A stretch of 64,000 nucleotides of DNA from Arcicella gelida (GTDB lineage Bacteria > Bacteroidota > Bacteroidia > Cytophagales > Spirosomataceae): assembly GCF_034931025.1 (NCBI RefSeq), contig NZ_JAYGIL010000002.1, forward strand, positions 248,001 through 312,000, given 5' to 3'. Below are positions 17,380 to 27,095 of the stretch, one piece after another. Positions within the stretch are counted from its first letter, which is position 1, and each line of letters starts with the position of its first letter. The notes beneath the pieces are model-generated. The model saw only the letters and a program-made list of their open reading frames with translations. It was not told where the DNA came from and made no database searches. The position numbers and the translations under genes are program-made.

Positions 17380-20181
17380 CTAGCTTTTCCAATATTTCTT
17401 CAAATTGTAGCTAAACGTCAACATAAAAAATTGTTGAAGTACATTCGATTGATTGTCTTCGATATAAGTTGTTGTTACGTTTCTTTGAATACTTGTGTTT
17501 AATTTCAACAAATCGAATACTGACAGGCGAATTTCTCCTTGTTGTTTTTCAAACAATTTCTTCGCTACAGCCATGTTCCACAATGTGTAAGATTGATTGA
17601 ACGAAGACGAAAGTCCAGAGTTTGAATAATAAGTAGCATCTGTGTTAAACACAATTCCTTTCCAGAAAATAATATTCAAACGCAACTTTACATTTTGGTT
17701 GAAGTAATTATTGTTCAAAGTATTTGAAATGGTATTTTGAACAAAGCTAATATTCGAATTCGAAGAAATCGTAAAGTCAACATTTTGGCTAATATTACTA
17801 CTTAACACTAAACCAAAAGCGTAACGTTGGGAATCGCTATAATTCAAAGCAGTATTAATTAAACCGGGCGTTCTTGAAAAACTAGCCGTAAGGTTTGTAT
17901 TAATATTTGACTTGATGGCTTTTACAGGAAAACCATAAGACATAAAACCTCTCACAGAATACTGTCCATCTAAATTCACAGGACGAGAAAGTTGAGAACC
18001 AGCTTTTAAAGTAATGTCTTTGCTGATTATTGTATCTCTTGTAGCAATAAAACTACTATTTGTAATATTTCCCACCACAAAACTAGCATTCATTAAAGTG
18101 ACAAAATTTGAAAAAGTAGTTGGGCTAGTAGCCGTATAACGTAACGAAAGTTGATGCTGATATTCTTGAGTCAAAGAAGAATTACCAGTCGATAATCTTA
18201 ATGGATTATTATTATTGACTACTTCTTGCAATTGACTAATACTTGGTTGCTGCGTTTGTGTTTGATAATTGAAACGCACAGATTTAGCATTACCATTGAT
18301 ATTATAACGCATTGAAAAAGAAGGCAAAATATTATTAAAGCTTTTATCTAAATTATAAGTTTTAGGAAAAATTTGTTCGTTCATCAAATGTGCATTTTGA
18401 TAACGTACTTCGGCAGAAATATTCATATTTCTTGAAAACTGACGGAACCCCGTACCAATTCTATAATTATAATAGTCGCTATTAAAAACATTACTCAATA
18501 AAGTATCTAAACGATTGTAAGATTGTTCTGAATCAGAAAAATTATAAGCATATTTTTCTGATTGGTTTTCATTGTAACCAAAACTTGTACTCAAGAAAAC
18601 CGCACTTTGTTTACTGACAGGCTCTGAATAATATAAACTTGTAGAAAGCCCCAGTCCATTCGCATCAGTATTTGAACGCTGATTCAAAATTCTAGCAGAT
18701 GGATTCGTTCCGTAGAAATTATTGACAGATTTCAACGAACCTTCCGCATTTCTGTCGTTATAAGTAGTAGTTACATTGAACGTCAACGAACGACCCATTT
18801 TAGCAAAACGGTGTCTGAAAAGTAAATTATTTGAGAAATTAATGGCATTATTATTACTTGCATTTTTATTCAAAACATCGTTGAGTTTACTACCATTCAG
18901 GTTAGTAACACCATCATAACCAGAACTTGCATCAGTCGTTTGAAAACTCAAATTAGGTGTCATCACTAATGAATTGTTATCATCAATTTTGTATTCTAAT
19001 CTAAAATATGCACGATGATTCAAGCTCTTTGTACTTGAGTTACTGTTTTCAGCATACGTTTGTCCAGCATTTGAACTTTGAATATATTGTTGAAAACTAT
19101 TTTCTACGATAGAATTACTTGATTGATTTAAGAAATAACTTCCTTGTAATTTCAATTTTGTTCCCCATTCATTCGAGTAATTTAAGCCAAAAGCGTTAGT
19201 TTTATTATAACCTGGTTGATTATTCACCAAAAAGTTGCTAGAGTTATCTCCACCGCCACCAGCACCGCCGCCACGGTTTCCACCGCCGCCACCACCTCTA
19301 CGAGATTGTGCACTTCCACTTGCTACACCAGTAAGGTCTTCCGAAGAAAAGTTTTGTTGATTAATATTATTCGATTGAAACAAAACTGTTAGGCGACTGC
19401 TTCCTTTAAAACGGTTGATACTTGAAGCGGCTCTATAAGAATCGTTTGTACCAATACCAGCAGAATTACGACCGAAAACACCATTTCTCATATCTGGACG
19501 AGTTGTAATATTCACGGTTTTAGTCGTGTTACCATCATCCAATCCAGTTAATTGTGATTGTTCACTTAACTGGTCAAATACCTGAATTTTATCAATTACC
19601 TCTGCTGGAATATTTTTCATGGCTGCTGTTGCGTCTTTTCCGAAGAAAAGTTTTCCATCAATCATTACTTGTTTTACTTCCTCACCTTGAATTTGCATTT
19701 TACCATTTTCTACAACCGCACCTGGTAATTTTTCAATTAATTCATCAGCATTGGCATCAGGATTTACTTTATAAGCTCTTGCGTTGAATTGCAAAGTATC
19801 TTTTTTCTGAATGACACCAGCTACTTGTCCAACCACTTTTACTTCGTTCAGGGTCTGGCTATCTTCAATCAATAGCATTGTCCCTAAAGCAATACTTGGC
19901 TCACCTGCAACTGTAATATTTTGTCTGAGTTCTTTATATCCTAAGAAGCTTACACGGATAGAATAATTTCCTCTTCTTACTTGAGCAAATTGAAATTTTC
20001 CTAAATCATTGGTGGGAATGGTTCTTTTTCGGGTAGAATCTGCAAGATTGACAAGTGATACATAAGCACTTTTTAAAGTTTTTTGGGTAGCCATCTCTCT
20101 AATTTCTCCGCTAATTACTGTTTGAGCATAGAATTTCGTACAAGATAGGATTAGGGCTAAGAGGATAAATATTTTTTTCAT
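17380..20181 (-). CDS. Outer-membrane beta-barrel receptor (TonB-receptor-like)
   Basis: 933 aa. It has a signal peptide (MKKIFILLALILSCTKFYAQ), then a CarboxypepD_reg-like domain (residues 22-100). A plug-like region follows (LNEVKVVGQVAGVIQKKDTLQF, ADELIEKLPGAVVENGKMQIQG), and the rest is a long barrel ending in aromatic-rich beta strands. It matches the OMP_b-brl_3 group common in Bacteroidota rather than SusC. A Gly-rich loop (RRGGGGGGNRGGGAGGGG) near residue 295 is probably surface-exposed. No SusD partner is adjacent. The ligand is unknown. Confidence 0.88.
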   Translation of the reverse strand: MKKIFILLALILSCTKFYAQTVISGEIREMATQKTLKSAYVSLVNLADSTRKRTIPTNDLGKFQFAQVRRGNYSIRVSFLGYKELRQNITVAGEPSIALGTMLLIEDSQTLNEVKVVGQVAGVIQKKDTLQFNARAYKVNPDANADELIEKLPGAVVENGKMQIQGEEVKQVMIDGKLFFGKDATAAMKNIPAEVIDKIQVFDQLSEQSQLTGLDDGNTTKTVNITTRPDMRNGVFGRNSAGIGTNDSYRAASSINRFKGSSRLTVLFQSNNINQQNFSSEDLTGVASGSAQSRRGGGGGGNRGGGAGGGGDNSSNFLVNNQPGYNKTNAFGLNYSNEWGTKLKLQGSYFLNQSSNSIVENSFQQYIQSSNAGQTYAENSNSSTKSLNHRAYFRLEYKIDDNNSLVMTPNLSFQTTDASSGYDGVTNLNGSKLNDVLNKNASNNNAINFSNNLLFRHRFAKMGRSLTFNVTTTYNDRNAEGSLKSVNNFYGTNPSARILNQRSNTDANGLGLSTSLYYSEPVSKQSAVFLSTSFGYNENQSEKYAYNFSDSEQSYNRLDTLLSNVFNSDYYNYRIGTGFRQFSRNMNISAEVRYQNAHLMNEQIFPKTYNLDKSFNNILPSFSMRYNINGNAKSVRFNYQTQTQQPSISQLQEVVNNNNPLRLSTGNSSLTQEYQHQLSLRYTATSPTTFSNFVTLMNASFVVGNITNSSFIATRDTIISKDITLKAGSQLSRPVNLDGQYSVRGFMSYGFPVKAIKSNINTNLTASFSRTPGLINTALNYSDSQRYAFGLVLSSNISQNVDFTISSNSNISFVQNTISNTLNNNYFNQNVKLRLNIIFWKGIVFNTDATYYSNSGLSSSFNQSYTLWNMAVAKKLFEKQQGEIRLSVFDLLKLNTSIQRNVTTTYIEDNQSNVLQQFFMLTFSYNLKKYWKS

Positions 20182-20481
20182 AGCGAAAGTTTGTTTTTAT
20201 TTTAACACAAATTTAAAAAAACGTAGTCTAAGCACTCAGATTTGAGACAAGCACGAATAATTGTGCGACTTATCTGTAATTAATTTCTTTTATGGTAAAT
20301 TTGAATTTGTAAGGATTGTTTATCTTTGATAATTCATATAAATGCCTTAGATTCCGTTCAATGATAATGGTTTAATGATAAAATTTATTTTTTTTGAATC
20401 CCTTAAATAAATACCAAATTTTGAACCTCATTTCTTAAATAATTCACTGTCTTCATCGTTAATAACCCAAAAACAACAACC
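20182..20481. other. Divergent intergenic region with candidate promoter
   Basis: 300 bp between divergent receptor and lipase genes. A perfect TAnnTTTG -7 element (TATCTTTG) lies at 20321-20328 on the plus strand, with TTTG at 20300-20303. The 17-nt spacer is slightly short of the usual 19. It would give the lipase gene a leader of about 145 nt. Confidence 0.4.
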
Positions 20482-21708
20482 ATGAATAAACCTCAACAGA
20501 AAAAAATAGTATTGTATTTCCTAATCACTTGCATTGGCATTTGGTTTGCAAGTTGTAAAAGCAACGACAACAATAATCCTGACCCTACGCCTAGTAATCA
20601 GTACTTAGTAAGTAGCACACTGATTGGTACCTATTCAAAAGATGTATTAAAAACCAGAACGGATGTACTAACGGGCGGAATCAACGACCCACTTGTAGCA
20701 ATATTCATTAGCGGTTTGTTGAAATATGACATCAAAGCTTATAAAATTGTTTACAAAACCAAGAATACCGACGGCACTGAAATTCAAGCTTCGGGTGCTT
20801 TGATTGTACCACAAACTACTGAGGCGATACCATTAATCAGCCAACAACACGGAACCATTCGTTCTGATGCTGATGCTCCATCAAACTATGGAACAAGTAG
20901 CGAATCTTATACGATTGCTTCACTTTTCGCTTCAAATGGTTATATCATTGCCTGCCCTGACTATATTGGATACGGAACTTCGAAAAGTATTGTTCATCCT
21001 TATGAACATCGTGAAAGTTTAGCACAAGCAAGTTTGGATATGATTCGTGCCTCTAAAGAATTTATTACAACTGAAAAAGTAAACTGGAGTAAAAAATTAA
21101 TGATTACGGGTTACTCACAAGGAGGTTTCGCTACGATGTCTTTACAAAAGAAAATTGAAGAACAATTTCCCACAGAATTCAATTTAGTGGCTTCTTCTTG
21201 TGGTGCTGGCGCTTATAATAAAACGGCTTTTATGAAGTATTTGATTAATGAAACTACTCATGCAATTCCAGAGTACAATCAACTTTATATTTGGGTTGTT
21301 CAAACTTATAATCGTATTTATGGACTCAACAGAGCAATGAATACTTATTTCAAAGAGCCGTATGCTACAGACATTCAAAATAATGGGAATAATGCTAATG
21401 TGCCAGTAAGTTTCAACCTTGCTTTTTCGGATACTTTCAAGAAGAATATTAATGATGGAACTGATACCCAATTTTTGAATGCCGTAAAAGACAATGATGT
21501 TTTTGATTGGGCACCTAAAACTGAAATGCAATTATATCATGGCGATGCCGACCAACAAGTATTTTACTTAAATTCATCAACAGCCGTTACTGCCATGAAA
21601 GCAAAAGGCGGAAATGTTACTTTAATTACAAAGGCTGGCGGAACACATGGCTCAACTTTACAAGATTATGCCATCGGAACTTTCAACTTTTTCAATGGCA
21701 AAAGATAA
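20482..21708 (+). CDS. Lipase-like alpha/beta-hydrolase lipoprotein
   Basis: 408 aa. A signal peptide ends in a lipobox (WFASC), so the mature protein is lipid-anchored, probably at the outer membrane. An alpha/beta-hydrolase domain follows, with the oxyanion region SQQHGT, the nucleophile elbow GYSQGG (about residue 215), an Asp in YHGDADQQV and a His in AGGTHGS near the C-terminus. It resembles the secretory-lipase (LIP) family seen in Bacteroidota. It is monocistronic, and the ester substrate is unknown. Confidence 0.85.
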   Translation: MNKPQQKKIVLYFLITCIGIWFASCKSNDNNNPDPTPSNQYLVSSTLIGTYSKDVLKTRTDVLTGGINDPLVAIFISGLLKYDIKAYKIVYKTKNTDGTEIQASGALIVPQTTEAIPLISQQHGTIRSDADAPSNYGTSSESYTIASLFASNGYIIACPDYIGYGTSKSIVHPYEHRESLAQASLDMIRASKEFITTEKVNWSKKLMITGYSQGGFATMSLQKKIEEQFPTEFNLVASSCGAGAYNKTAFMKYLINETTHAIPEYNQLYIWVVQTYNRIYGLNRAMNTYFKEPYATDIQNNGNNANVPVSFNLAFSDTFKKNINDGTDTQFLNAVKDNDVFDWAPKTEMQLYHGDADQQVFYLNSSTAVTAMKAKGGNVTLITKAGGTHGSTLQDYAIGTFNFFNGKR

Positions 21709-21918
21709 ATAAATGCTAAAAATGGTTTTGAGAATACAAGTAAAGATGATTGGCTTGCATTTGGGAATAAATGTCGTTATTAATTGAATTGAAGTACTAA
21801 ATATCAATACTTAAAATTCATAATTCATAAATAATAATTCATAACTCTTGCTAGGCTATTGAAAATTTGAATTATTGTTTTTAATTTTATCAAAACCATT
21901 AAAATCCCTTAAAAATCA

Positions 21919-22329
21919 ATGCAACTTTCGCTAATTTCTGAAATGCCCGAATTAGAGAAGAAAATCTTCTTGGACATTTACGCTAAGGTGTACTTTGATA
22001 CTCGTCGTAACCGTCCGAGATTAAAAACCATTGATGGACAAGCTATTCCATGTGACCTAAAAATTGGTTGCCCTACAAAAATTATTGCTGATTTTCCTGA
22101 AGGAACAATTTATAAATTAGATGCCCGTTTGATTCAAAAGAATGGTCGTCAGCCGTATTTCTTGACAATCAATAAAAAGAAAGTACAGCGAGCCATTGAA
22201 TTTTTTGAACATAATTTACAGATTCAAAAAGGCTTAAAAACAGAATGTAAAACCAAGAAAGTAACTTTTGAAAAAGTAAAAAAAGATAAAAAGGCAGATA
22301 CTTTTAAAGACGATATTTCTATTTTTTAA
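21919..22329 (+). CDS. Hypothetical basic protein, 136 aa
   Basis: I do not recognise the family. It is soluble, with no signal peptide or membrane helix. The N-terminal 100 residues look like a compact alpha/beta domain (IFLDIYAKVYFDTRRNRPRL, PCDLKIGCPTKIIADFPEG, KLDARLIQKNGRQPYFLTINKKK). A Lys-rich tail follows (TKKVTFEKVKKDKKADTF), suggesting nucleic-acid contact. It is a single gene closed by a strong terminator. Confidence 0.65.
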   Translation: MQLSLISEMPELEKKIFLDIYAKVYFDTRRNRPRLKTIDGQAIPCDLKIGCPTKIIADFPEGTIYKLDARLIQKNGRQPYFLTINKKKVQRAIEFFEHNLQIQKGLKTECKTKKVTFEKVKKDKKADTFKDDISIF

Positions 22330-22332
22330 AAT

Positions 22333-22371
22333 AAAAAGGCTGACAAAGATGCTACTCTTGTCAGCCTTTTT
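22333..22371. terminator. Bidirectional intrinsic terminator
   Basis: A perfect 14-bp stem (22333-22346 with 22358-22371, core GGCTGACAA/TTGTCAGCC) with A/T tails on both sides, between the convergent 136-aa gene and the HDAC gene. Confidence 0.9.
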
Positions 22372-22374
22372 ATT

Positions 22375-23277
22375 TCAAAAAAACATTTTTTGTGCCAGCC
22401 TGAAAGTATTACAATGAGCTTCTACAATGTCTATAATTTTTGGAGAATATCCTCCTCCCATTGATACTACAATTGGTAACTTATTTTTGATAGCTTGTTC
22501 AAACACAAATTCATCTCTCCTAAGACATCCTTCTTTAGAAACACTCAGCTTTCCCAATTTATCAGTTTCCAAAATATCAACCCCCGAAATATAAAAGAGA
22601 AAATCAGGTTTCTGTTCTTCGATTAATTTAGGCAATGTTTCAAAAAGTATGTTCAAATACTCATCGTCTTTAGTGTATGTTTGCAACTCAATATCCAAAT
22701 CAGATTGCTCTTTATGCAATGGATAATTTTCTTTTCCGTGCATTGAAAAAGTATAAACAGTTGAATTATTTTGGAAAATTTCTGCCGTTCCATTTCCTTG
22801 ATGAACATCCAAATCAATGATGAGTATTTTTGTCGCTAAATGATTTTCCAGTAAATAATTTGCCGCAACCGCCACATCATTCAATAAACAAAAACCTTCT
22901 CCTTTGTCGGAATAAGCATGATGTGTTCCACCAGCAACATTCATAGAAATGTCATTTTCTAAAGCAAAATGACAACAATCTATTGTTCCTTGCGTAATAA
23001 TAGTTTCTCTTAAAACCAATTCTTCTGACAATGGAAAACCAATCTTTCGAATCATTTTAGGCTCAAGTCTCAAGTACTTCAAATCTTCCCAATATGCTTT
23101 TTTGTGGGTCTTTAAAATCCATTTTTCATCTACTGGTTCAGGTTGAAAGAAATTATCCTTGTTACAAGTACCCTCATACAAAAGTTGTTCAGGAATAAGC
23201 TCATATTTTAACATCGGGAAACGATGTCCTTCTGGCAATGGATGTTGATATATTGGTGAATAAGCAATTTTTAGCAT
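22375..23277 (-). CDS. Histone deacetylase family (AcuC-like) zinc deacetylase
   Basis: 300 aa, full HDAC fold. Active-site residues are all visible: the His pair in GGTHHAY, the Zn ligands Asp and His in DLDVHQGNGT, the second Zn Asp in SGVDILETDKLG and the transition-state Tyr in GGGYSP. Bacterial members remove acetyl groups from proteins (AcuC) or from small amines. It is downstream of the LysR gene by 23 bp on the same strand, so the two are co-transcribed. Confidence 0.92.
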   Translation of the reverse strand: MLKIAYSPIYQHPLPEGHRFPMLKYELIPEQLLYEGTCNKDNFFQPEPVDEKWILKTHKKAYWEDLKYLRLEPKMIRKIGFPLSEELVLRETIITQGTIDCCHFALENDISMNVAGGTHHAYSDKGEGFCLLNDVAVAANYLLENHLATKILIIDLDVHQGNGTAEIFQNNSTVYTFSMHGKENYPLHKEQSDLDIELQTYTKDDEYLNILFETLPKLIEEQKPDFLFYISGVDILETDKLGKLSVSKEGCLRRDEFVFEQAIKNKLPIVVSMGGGYSPKIIDIVEAHCNTFRLAQKMFF

Positions 23278-23300
23278 AAAATAAAAATATTCAACTGTTT

Positions 23301-24221
23301 CTATAGGTTTAAATTACTCCAACTATTTCCCATTTTGCTCGCAATACTTTCTTTAATTAAAGCAATTTCTTTATCATAAATTGTCTTTTTACGATGGGCA
23401 AAATGGATGGTGTTTTTTAAAATACTTTTTCCCTCCCAGATTAACTGAATATTGCCTTTATCAATTTCTTGCTGACATAAAAAATCTGGAATAATTGCCA
23501 AGCCTTGTCCTTGTTTCAGACATCGAATAATGGAATTCAAATTAGGAACAATATAATTCGGACGAAAATCTGGATACTTATTAAAATTCAATTGCCAGAA
23601 ATGTCTCAAATGTTCCATATCCCCAGTTGTCCCGTACCATTTCTGACTTTTAAGCCATTTTTCCAGCATTTCGTCATCGTTAGTTGCCAGTACTTCATTA
23701 AAGGCTTCTAAATCTGTTTCGTTTCCACCGACCATAATGATTTTTTCAGCAGAAAAAGGAAAGTATTCGATACCTTCTTTTTCTAATACTTGTGGCGTAA
23801 CGATTAAATCAATAATACCTTTTTCTAAATTTTCAATCATCAAAGGATATTCTCCAAACTGAAGAATGATATTAAAATCAAAGCTTGGAATAAATTCCTC
23901 TAAAGCACTCTGAAAGGTTTCAAAACACATTCCCAAGCTAATAGTTGGAGTATGTTTTTCAGTACTTTTCTGAAAATTCTTCTCGGCTTCTTCTAATTTA
24001 CTCAAAGCTTCAATGGTAAAATTATAGAGTACTTTACCTCTTTCTGTCGGAATCATTTTTCTCCCAGTTCTATCAAATAATTTATAGCCTACATAATGTT
24101 CCAGCGAACTTAAATGTAAGCTTACTCCTGGCTGAGAAATAAATAATTGCTCTGCTGCTTTGGTTAAAGTTCCTGTTTGATACACTACTTTGAAAGTTCG
24201 ATACCATTCTAAGTTTACCAT
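23301..24221 (-). CDS. LysR-type transcriptional regulator
   Basis: 306 aa. The N-terminal winged HTH (residues 1-60) has FKVVYQTGTLTKAAEQLFISQPGVSLHLSSLE, and a periplasmic-binding-like effector domain follows. It is divergent from mdaB-ygiN (94 bp apart) and leads the HDAC gene. It therefore probably controls the quinone-reductase pair, its own operon, or both, as is usual for LysR regulators. Confidence 0.92.
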   Translation of the reverse strand: MVNLEWYRTFKVVYQTGTLTKAAEQLFISQPGVSLHLSSLEHYVGYKLFDRTGRKMIPTERGKVLYNFTIEALSKLEEAEKNFQKSTEKHTPTISLGMCFETFQSALEEFIPSFDFNIILQFGEYPLMIENLEKGIIDLIVTPQVLEKEGIEYFPFSAEKIIMVGGNETDLEAFNEVLATNDDEMLEKWLKSQKWYGTTGDMEHLRHFWQLNFNKYPDFRPNYIVPNLNSIIRCLKQGQGLAIIPDFLCQQEIDKGNIQLIWEGKSILKNTIHFAHRKKTIYDKEIALIKESIASKMGNSWSNLNL

Positions 24222-24315
24222 TTGCTATTATTTTAATGATACTTTCCTATAAATCATCTTATTTTTTTAATACATATTCGCCTTCTACTTTTGTTCCATC
24301 AATAACGAAGAAATC

Positions 24316-24912
24316 ATGACAACAAAAGTTTTTATCATCAATGGCGGACAAAAGTTCGGTCATTCTGGCGGAAGATTTAATGAAACAATTTTCCAAGAAA
24401 GTATTAGTTTTTTCAATCAACATGCTGATTTCGAAGTAAAAACTACGAACATCAACGAAGAATATAATCCTAAAGAAGAAGTTGAGAAATATGTTTGGGC
24501 TGATGTAATTATTTATCATACTCCCATTTGGTGGTTTCAATTACCACACGATTTGAAAAAGTACATTGACCTTGTATTTACTGAAGGCTATAACAAAGGT
24601 ATTTATCATAGTGATGGGCGTTCTTCGGCAAACCCTGCTATCAATTATGGTACTGGAGGAATGTTAAAAAACACAAAGTATATGTTGACGACTTCATGGA
24701 ATGCACCTAAAGAAGCATTTACTTTACCAAATGAGTTTTTTTTGGAGAGAAGTGTAGATGATGGACCATTATTTGGTTTTCATAGAATGAATGCTTTTAC
24801 TGGAATGACGCCACTTGAGAGTATTCATTTTCACGATGTGGAGAAAAATAGTAATATTGCAAGAGATATGAATCTTTATCAAGAACATCTCCGTAAAACT
24901 TTTTTAAACTAA
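24316..24912 (+). CDS. mdaB: NAD(P)H:quinone oxidoreductase, MdaB-like
   Basis: 198 aa, flavodoxin-fold FAD enzyme that reduces quinones by two electrons. The phosphate-binding start (INGGQKFGHSGGRFNE), YHTPIWWFQLPHDLKKYIDLVF, the active-site GTGGMLKNTKYMLTTSWNAP and FFGFHRMNAF-like segments match MdaB. The gene is 12 bp before ygiN, the same pairing as in enterobacteria, where the products form a quinone redox cycle. It probably responds to the divergent LysR regulator. Confidence 0.88.
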   Translation: MTTKVFIINGGQKFGHSGGRFNETIFQESISFFNQHADFEVKTTNINEEYNPKEEVEKYVWADVIIYHTPIWWFQLPHDLKKYIDLVFTEGYNKGIYHSDGRSSANPAINYGTGGMLKNTKYMLTTSWNAPKEAFTLPNEFFLERSVDDGPLFGFHRMNAFTGMTPLESIHFHDVEKNSNIARDMNLYQEHLRKTFLN

Positions 24913-24924
24913 CATCCTTTCAAA

Positions 24925-25215
24925 ATGAATATTTACCTAACGGCCATCGTAAAAAGTAAACCTGAACATGTTGAAAAAGTAAAAGCTATTTTAACAAACT
25001 TAGTAACTGAATCCAGAAAAGAAACAGCTTGTATTCAATATGATTTGCACCAATCTATTAATGTGTCAAATCTTTTTACTTTTCATGAAATTTGGGAAAG
25101 TATGGCAGGCTTAGAAAACCATAATCAGCAACCTTACATTGGTAATTTCGTTGCTCAATTTGATGAATTATTGGAAGAACCTGTGACGGTTTATCAAGCT
25201 GAGAAAATTGCTTAG
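24925..25215 (+). CDS. ygiN: YgiN-like quinol monooxygenase (ABM domain)
   Basis: 96 aa, a small ferredoxin-like ABM-fold protein (IYLTAIVKSKPEHVEKVKAIL, CIQYDLHQS, FTFHEIWESMAGLENH). YgiN oxidises quinols back to quinones and partners MdaB. It is directly downstream of mdaB and closed by a bidirectional terminator. Confidence 0.85.
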   Translation: MNIYLTAIVKSKPEHVEKVKAILTNLVTESRKETACIQYDLHQSINVSNLFTFHEIWESMAGLENHNQQPYIGNFVAQFDELLEEPVTVYQAEKIA

Positions 25216-25225
25216 GGAATAGAAT

Positions 25226-25266
25226 ATACATAAAACGTCCTCTATTTTGGAGGACGTTTTATGTAT
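25226..25266. terminator. Bidirectional intrinsic terminator
   Basis: A perfect 17-bp stem (25226-25242 with 25250-25266, core AACGTCCTC/GAGGACGTT) between convergent ygiN and the fucose operon. Confidence 0.9.
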
Positions 25267-25288
25267 TATTAACAAGAAAATTAAAATC

Positions 25289-26071
25289 CTACAATAAAGC
25301 TCTATCTAAATGGGTATAGCCACCATCAACATAAATTAATTGTCCAGTTGTATGGCTTGAACGTTTTGACATCAAAAATGCTACCATATTTGCAATTTCT
25401 TCTGCGGTTGTCATACGTTTTCCTAATGGAATTTTATCTGTAATTTTCGCTAATGTTTCTTCTGGATTCGGAAGTGTTTTAATCCAACGGTCATACAATG
25501 GCGTGTAACATTCTGCTACAATTACCGCATTTACACGAATACCATAAGGTAATAATTCAACAGCCCATTCACGAGTAAGTGCATTTCTTCCTCCGTTTGA
25601 TGCCGCATAAGCAGAAGTTCCACCTTGACCAGTTTCAGCTGTTTTAGAACCAATGTTTACAATCGCTCCTTTTGATTCCTTCAAGTAAGGTAAAGCATGA
25701 TGCACCAATAAGTAATAGTGAATTAAATTACTGTGTAATGATGCTACAAAACGTTCGTAGTTTCCGCTTTCCAAACCTACACCATCGTTTACACCAGCAT
25801 TGTTCACGATTCCGTCAATTCTGCCAAATTTAGCCACTACTTCATCAATGGCTTTTTTACATTCGTCTGGTTGAGATAATTCTGCTACGAACGACCACGC
25901 CTGTCCGCCCGCTGCTTGAATTTTCTCAATGGCTTTTTGATTATCAGCGTCATTTCTGCCTACAATCGCCACATAAGCTCCTTCAGTAGCTAGTACCCCA
26001 GAAATGCCTTCGCCAATTCCTTTTGCACCGCCCGAAACGATAATTACTTTTTCTTTAAGTCCTAAGTTCAT
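25289..26071 (-). CDS. SDR dehydrogenase, probable L-fucose dehydrogenase
   Basis: 260 aa classical SDR: SGGAKGIGEGIS cofactor motif, NNAGVNDG, a catalytic Ser in VNIGSK, Tyr and Asn-shifted Lys region in YAASNGGRNALT, and YVDGGYTH near the end. YAASNGG has Asn at the position of the usual YxxxK Lys, so the Lys alignment deserves a check. It is the last gene of the five-gene operon whose other members fit oxidative L-fucose breakdown, so it is inferred to oxidise L-fucose to the lactone. Confidence 0.8.
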   Translation of the reverse strand: MNLGLKEKVIIVSGGAKGIGEGISGVLATEGAYVAIVGRNDADNQKAIEKIQAAGGQAWSFVAELSQPDECKKAIDEVVAKFGRIDGIVNNAGVNDGVGLESGNYERFVASLHSNLIHYYLLVHHALPYLKESKGAIVNIGSKTAETGQGGTSAYAASNGGRNALTREWAVELLPYGIRVNAVIVAECYTPLYDRWIKTLPNPEETLAKITDKIPLGKRMTTAEEIANMVAFLMSKRSSHTTGQLIYVDGGYTHLDRALL

Positions 26072-26112
26072 GTTAAAGATTTACCAAAAGCTTAATGAGG
26101 CTTTGGTAAGGT

Positions 26113-26940
26113 TTAAATATTATAAAATTTGAGAGCGTTCGCACCCATGACCTTTTTCTTTTCTAAACTAGAAAAAGCAGAAAAATACTCATTAATTATT
26201 CCTAATTGTTCTTCATATTCTGCTGCAACTAAACAAACAGGCCAATCAGAACCGTACATGATGCGTTCTGTACCAAAAGCTTTTACAACAGTATCTAAAT
26301 AAATTTTAAAATCAGATACTTTCCAATCCTTCCATTCGCCTTCGGTAACCATGCCTGATAATTTGCAATGTACATTTTGATGCAAAGCCAATTTCTTGAT
26401 ATTAGTTTGCCATTCAGCGTATTCACCAGACTTAATATCTGGCTTGGCAATATGGTCCAACACAAATTTTTGGTCAGGGAAGAATTTGGCTAATTGAATG
26501 GCTTGGTCTAATTGATAATGATAAATTAGAATATCATAAGTAAAATCAAAAGCACCTAAAGCCGTGATTCCCGCTTTAAATTTTGGTCTCAACATAAACT
26601 CAGTATCTGCTTCTCCCTGAACGACATGCCTAAAGCCTTTTACCACTTTATGTTCAGCATATTGTTCTAAAGTATCGTCAACATCAACTGCACGTAAATC
26701 AACCCAACCTACTACTGCTTTAATAAAATCATTTTTATTGGCTAAGTCAATCAAGAAATCAGTTTCAGCCAATGTTTGGTCTGCTTGTACTGCTACACAA
26801 CCTGAAATATTATTTTTGGCTAAAATTGGCGCAAGATCATTTGGTAAAAAGTCTCGTTGAATAACTTTCATTTCTTCCGAAATCCAATCATGTCTTTGTG
26901 CGTCGTATTGCCAAAAATGTTGATGTGAATCTATCATCAT
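26113..26940 (-). CDS. Amidohydrolase-family L-fuconolactonase (COG3618)
   Basis: 275 aa TIM-barrel metal hydrolase. The N-terminal HxH is in DSHQHFW, a later His in LDHIAKPDI, and the catalytic Asp in YGSDWPVC; these are the signatures of L-fuconolactone/L-rhamnono-lactone hydrolases. It opens the aldonolactone made by the dehydrogenase. It lies 41 bp upstream of the SDR gene and 155 bp downstream of the FAH gene on the same strand. Confidence 0.87.
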   Translation of the reverse strand: MMIDSHQHFWQYDAQRHDWISEEMKVIQRDFLPNDLAPILAKNNISGCVAVQADQTLAETDFLIDLANKNDFIKAVVGWVDLRAVDVDDTLEQYAEHKVVKGFRHVVQGEADTEFMLRPKFKAGITALGAFDFTYDILIYHYQLDQAIQLAKFFPDQKFVLDHIAKPDIKSGEYAEWQTNIKKLALHQNVHCKLSGMVTEGEWKDWKVSDFKIYLDTVVKAFGTERIMYGSDWPVCLVAAEYEEQLGIINEYFSAFSSLEKKKVMGANALKFYNI

Positions 26941-27095
26941 AAGATTTGTCTTTTATTTAAAAATTAAAATAGTTTGAAAACTTGAAAAGAGGTAAGCTTT
27001 ACATTACCTAAAGATAAAACACAAAGCTTAAAACTCCTTTGCATTCTCTCCATTTTCAAATTTTCAAACTACATAACTTATTTTTAAATAAAAAA

